A DNA stretch of 64,000 nucleotides from Nautilus pompilius (Eukaryota; Mollusca; Cephalopoda; Nautilida; Nautilidae), in NCBI GenBank assembly GCA_018389105.1, contig JACATO010000598.1:186001-250000 (forward strand), written 5' to 3'. This document shows positions 59,240-64,000 of the stretch, one piece after another. Position 1 is the first letter of the stretch; each line of letters begins with the position of its first letter. The notes under the pieces are model-generated. The model did no database searches. It was given only the letters and a program-made list of their open reading frames with translations, and was not told where the DNA came from. Made by a program: the position numbers and the translations under genes.

Positions 59240-62200
59240 CAGTGGTTCTCAACGTGGGGCGTATGCCCCACAGGTGGGCAATTCGATTTTTAAGGGGGGG
59301 AAATTTGATTTTCAAGGGGGGCAATTGAGTACGAATGAAGAGGTCTGGGTCCAAATTTTCGATTTTTATTTTTTGGATTTTGCATCAGGTAAAGTTTGTG
59401 TTTCAGATGCTATTTTGAGTAAATATTTTTTTAGTGAAAAAGGTCTTTATTGTATAGTTATTACATAATCACTGTGCCATCGCTCTTCATGCACATCACA
59501 CAAAGTGCACGAGGTCATGGAAGAACCTTATTTATTGAATTTGATTTAGAAATGCGATTCAAAGGGCTTTTGCTAAGTTACCATTATAATAACTGTTTTC
59601 TCCGTTTTCTCTCAAAGGAGAGCATTTCCATTTTCTGAAAATTCAGAGCTCGTAAACAAAGTTGTTGTTTTGGTGTTTTCACGCAAGGTAATTGATATAT
59701 TTCTTTGGTTGCTCGTGAATATATTTGATTGTTTAGTATTATGATGATACAAGAAGATACATAAAGTGTCAGAGATGAAAACTTAATAGTCCAAATGCTA
59801 ATATAATACAACTGTCTTGCCAAATTCATTGTGTGTGTGTGTGCATATTTTTGTCAGACGATTATCGTCAATACATGTGTGTGAGATACAAATTTCTCAC
59901 ACATTCGTAAAAATCTGGTGTACCACACTGTCTGTCCTTATATGCTGTATAAAACAAATCGGCATTGTTTTATTAATTATGTGTTAACTTCATTTCATTT
60001 GTGTGTTTACTTGAACGTTCTAATTATTTTATTTCATTTTTGTGTTAACTTAAACGTCTTAAATTCTGAAAGTGCATTTCACTTCTTAAGATTACTCATT
60101 TATTTCAGTCACAGCCCCTATGCATAAAATTAGTGCAAGCAAAAAGAAAGTTCATCAGTATTCAGAGGAATTTTTGAAATTTGGTTTCATACCCGCTGCT
60201 CATGATGAAAGGTCACCTTTCTGACTCTTATGCCAACAATGCTTGACCAACGAATCAATGAAACGAGGTCATCTTGAGGCGCATTTGAAGGAGAAACAGT
60301 GCGTATGTAAATTCAGATTTGAATTCAAATCTTTAAAGAATATGTTTGAAAAAAGATCAACAATAAACTCTCTGTTCACTGCACACACTGTTACTATCAG
60401 TCGTACTCTTGAGGCAAGTTATGAAATTTCTTTACTCATTGCTAAATCTGGAAAAAATCATAGTATAGGGGAGGATTTAATCAAACCATCAATATCTGCA
60501 TTTCTTAAAACAGTTCTGGAAAAAGATGTTAAAGCCATGCCACTCAGTAACGACACTGTTAGGAGAAGAATAGATGAAATGAGTGAAGATATTGAAACAA
60601 CTTGTTGAAAAGCTGAAATCAAGAAAATTCTCAGTACAAATGGATGAATCAACTGTGTGAGGCAGTGAGGCCTTATTGCTAACTTATGTAAGATATATTG
60701 ATAAAGGTGAATTTGTTGAAATGTTATTCTGCAAATCTTTAGATACCACCACTACTGCCGCTGATATATATATAATAAACTAAAATACTACTTAGATATC
60801 AATAATATACCAATGGAAAAACATAACATCTTGTGCAGCTGATGGTGCTCCTGTTATGATGGGCAAGAAAAATGGCTGCTTAAAATTGATGAAAGATGAG
60901 AATCCGGAGATGCTTCTTGTGCACTGTGTTATTCAGAGAGAACTTAGTGTCGAAAAATATTTCTCCTGTACTTAATGAGGTACTGAAATCAGTTATAAAA
61001 TCTATCAATGCTATCAAAACTAATGCCAAATGTGAGCGTTTTTTTTCGAGAAATTTTGCGAAGATAACAATTCAGACTATGTGAGACATATTTCACACTG
61101 AGGTATGGTGGCTTTCGAAAGGGAATTGTTTGAAAAGATTCACAGAACTGTTTGATGAACTTAGTGGCTTTCTAAGTGACAAGCCTGAAATGAAGCACCT
61201 GCTAACTGTTGATGGAAAAGCGTTTTTGAGTTATTTAGCAGATATTTTTGAAAAACTGAATGTGTTGAATAAACAACTTCAAGGAACAAATAAAACACTT
61301 GTTGATGCAAAGGTGAAGATATTTGGCTTTATTTCATTTATGAGTTATGCCAAAAAATATTTCTGACAAAAATTTGACCAATTTCATTGGCTAAAAAAAT
61401 GTGAGCCGACTGAGGCTGCTGTGCTTGTCATTGTGGATCATCTGAAAATATTGGCCTCTGATTTTAAAGAAAGATTTTCTGATTTAAAACAGATTAATTT
61501 TCCATCGTGAGTGATGCAGCCAGTGCTTGTGGATTTATCTGATGTTTCAGTGCAGTACCAAGAACTCTCGGAAATAAAAAATGATGAGTCAGTTAAAACT
61601 TTATTCAACATAAAAGGAGCGATGGCATGGCTTTGTGATGAGACAGAAACTAAATACCCAAATTCAACTAGCTTTGCAAGGAAACTGTTGTTACCGTTTC
61701 CATCTTCATATTTAGCTGAATGTGGCTTTAGCGTTGTAAATGATTTGCTACTGAAGAAAAGAAATTCACTGGATATCAGTAAGCGAGGAGATTTGAGACT
61801 AAAGCTGACTAAATTAGTGCCTAATATAAAATCTCTTTGCAGCAGGCATGAAGCACAAGGGTCTCACTAACTTTATTCCGCTTTTCTTGGTGTGTGCTCA
61901 AATGGCATTTTGCATTTGATAGGAACCTATACTTTATTGTACAGTAATTAAAATGATCAAATAAGCTTCCATTCAAATTAGTTTGTGTTCATAGTACATT
62001 TCAGTTTTCTATTACATGTTTGAATTTTTATTTGCTGTTTTTGTATGAGACAATCCACAAATATTTTCATAAATATAGAAATTTTCTCTCTCTTTATTAC
62101 CTGTGAATTCTCTCTTATTATTATATGTATCATTATTAAAATCTAATACCACTTAATATTTTTTCTTACAATTTTTTCAGTAATTTCTTGCTCAAAACTT

Positions 62201-62400
62201 TACCTGTCTTTGTTTATTTCATTTTTCATGGATGCCATGTTCTTTTGAAGCTTGTTTAAACCAAGGTATTGGCGTTTTAAGTTTCTTCAGCTGAAACGGA
62301 GTTAACTTTTTAAATAAGAATTATATATCACCACATGGGTGCATCAGAATTTTAGAGGTGATTAGGTGGGGCATGGCCCAAAAAAGGTTGAGAACCACTG
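59240..62400 (+). mobile_element. full-length hAT element, 3.16 kb, perfect 8-bp TSD
   Basis: Both termini begin CAGTGGTTCTCAAC (14 identical bases, inverted). The element is flanked by identical 8-bp direct repeats CTCTACAG at 59232-59239 and 62401-62408, the diagnostic hAT target duplication. Sub-terminal GGGGC...GCCCCAC blocks resemble hAT families known for patchy distribution across animals. It encloses one BED-type transposase gene. The perfect TSD argues for a fairly recent insertion compared with other elements here. Confidence 0.93.
60120..61870 (+). pseudogene. hAT transposase (ZBED5/SCAND3-like), broken
   Basis: The ATG at 60120 to TAA at 61868-61870 spans about 583 codons, normal for this hAT group. 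The N-terminus has a degenerate BED-type zinc finger: CQQCLTNESMKRGHLEAHLK follows a TGA (60222-60224) that replaces the first Cys codon. Next comes the RNase H-fold core: RRRIDEMSEDIE, SVQMDESTV (first catalytic Asp), ENLVSKNISPVLNEVLKSVI, a tryptophan-containing EVWWLSKGNCLKRFTELFDE, and the C-terminal dimerisation block SSYLAECGFSVVNDLLLKKR. Defects include a frameshift at about 60600, TGA at 60658, a frameshift region at 60760-60830, a further shift near 61080, TGA at 61364 and TGA at 61508. Domesticated vertebrate ZBED5/FAM200 proteins share this origin. This copy is a plain dead transposase. Confidence 0.85.
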
Positions 62401-62408
62401 CTCTACAG

Positions 62409-64000
62409 AAAATGCTAAGATTTACTCTGGAATTACTAATATTCTTAACTTCAGAAATTGCTTTTTATTAGCAGGTATGACAACACTACATATCTTTAAT
62501 GGCTTTTGAAAAAACTTTTTCATAACAAGAACTCAACAGCATATCTTCTAAAAGCAGATATGCTTAAGCAGATGCTGAAAACAAACAAAAAAAGAATGAA
62601 GCACCTGCAAGCACATTCCTTGTAAGTGGTGGTGAGAGATTCTTCTTAAAAAAAGAAGAATACAAGACAAAGCAACCAATCAAATGTAACTAATGCTTAA
62701 CAACTGGCAACACAATACTACTCAAAAAAAAAAAATTTTTTTTTTTGAATGCAATTCTGAATATAATATGACATCAGATTTCAATGAACTCATCAAAAAT
62801 ATGCTGTTGGTGTGGCAGCAAATGTATAGTTTCATTGGCATAAGCATACAAGGTAACATTAAGTATACTGATGATATATGCAAAAGTGTATTGGTTACCT
62901 TGCAGTTATTCCACTTTTAATGGTACTTAAATAGGTTAAGTTATTTTTCTAATAAGCATTATAAGGTACTTAGATATAGAAAATCAGAGGACACCAGAGT
63001 GTGGATAAAGTGCTTGTTTTTTTTTTTAAATATTAATATATTTTACTTTTGCTATCTGGTTTAGTAAATTATTTCAAATAAATATTACAATAATACTAAA
63101 AGAAGTTCTTATATATATTGTACTCATGCACACTAGAAAAAAGACAAAAATAAATCTAGTAAATTTCTTTTGAACCACTTTTCAAAAAAAAAAAAAAAAA
63201 ACTATAACACTATTTCCTTAATCAAGTAGAGACCATGTTATAACATTCTCCAAGAAAAGTCAAAATATAACTACATTTATACAAAATACTTATTAACCCG
63301 TATGTGTTTTACCTCCCAGATATGCTTGTATCATCATTTTCCTTAAAATTTGCAAATGTACACTACATGATTACGTTTTGCAAGAGTCAAAATTCATTGT
63401 TTTAGATTTTTTTGCTACTGTTTTCGCCCCTCCTCCAGATAGCAGTCTTCTACCTGAGAGCTTTGTGGTAGGTTAAACCTATCTTAATCTAATCTTACCG
63501 CAATTCTCTCCTACATAAAGCAAAATGGCAACCTACTTAAAACTAGAGAGCTTGGAATGCATAATCAGGAGAGAAAAAAAAAACAACAGCATATAGAGAG
63601 ACTGGCAGACAATACAGGTGAATCAGTTTCCTGCTGAACGTTTGCCCTTCCAGAAAACACCAATACACTTAAAACTTGTCAGAATCTTATGTAACAGACA
63701 AAAGCTACCATGGAGTACAACAGGCTCATACTAAAAACTAGTAAGTTCTATGCTAAATATATTTGTAAATATTCATAATAAACAATTTTTCTATTTAATA
63801 AAGCATTTAACTGAATTTAAACTTGTGTATCTTTCAAAATAAACTTTTCCCATGACATTCATTTCGGAAAGCGTTTATTGATTAGATCGTTAAAAACATA
63901 TGTATATTATAATGCATATTACAATATTGGTTTAATCTCAAGAATAAACGTTTCCAAAGGCAGATATGCCTCATCATATCCCTTGACATGCTTAATTCTT
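62409..64000. other. noncoding DNA to the window edge
   Basis: AT-rich, with poly-A/T tracts (62723-62746 and 63183-63200). Open frame 62693-62920 has no recognisable motif. No element ends or exons were supported. Confidence 0.45.

Overview
The window looks like about 64 kb of an AT-rich animal nuclear genome. Genes are split by introns with GT-AG boundaries, poly-A/T runs and simple repeats are common, and there is no operon structure. The protein sequences and the transposon mix fit an invertebrate, perhaps an arthropod or chelicerate. That placement is inference from family resemblance, not proof.

One host gene is clearly recognisable. Five consecutive exons on the minus strand (about 25.1 kb down to 7.4 kb) encode the first ~192 residues of a SLC35C2-type member of the nucleotide-sugar/triose-phosphate translocator family. 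All four internal junctions keep phase, and the assembled protein aligns without gaps to the vertebrate SLC35C2 I know. The C-terminal half is absent and should lie beyond the left edge (coordinates below 1). The introns (1.3 to 11.3 kb) hold decayed mobile elements, including a broken gene of a widespread unclassified transposon-like family (10.5-11.5 kb), mariner and Tc1 remnants, and a GC-rich repeat island.

From 25 kb to the right edge almost everything recognisable is DNA transposon: Tc1-like remnants (28.8, 56.7 and 57.4-58.2 kb), pogo/Tigger elements with TA duplications (29.9, 32.2-34.4, 38.2-39.4, 41.3-42.1, 43.4-45.4 and 53.9-54.4 kb), two ~1.3 kb mariners (35.5-36.8 and 54.4-55.7 kb) and a full-length 3.16 kb hAT element with a perfect 8-bp target duplication (59.2-62.4 kb). 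All the transposase genes are broken by stops, frameshifts or deletions. The elements carry readable history: a 429-bp Tigger-type MITE is nested in a pogo element, and a second copy of the same pogo family keeps the matching empty site.

A CpG-containing promoter-like patch with NRF1-, YY1- and E2F-like sites lies near 51.0 kb, next to a 21-bp tandem repeat. Three tiny splice-bounded open segments on the minus strand (30.7, 37.3 and 48.2 kb) may be microexons of an unidentified transcript. I found no rRNA, intact tRNA, CRISPR array or prokaryote-like system, and no convincing new biological system. The main interest is transposon stratigraphy.
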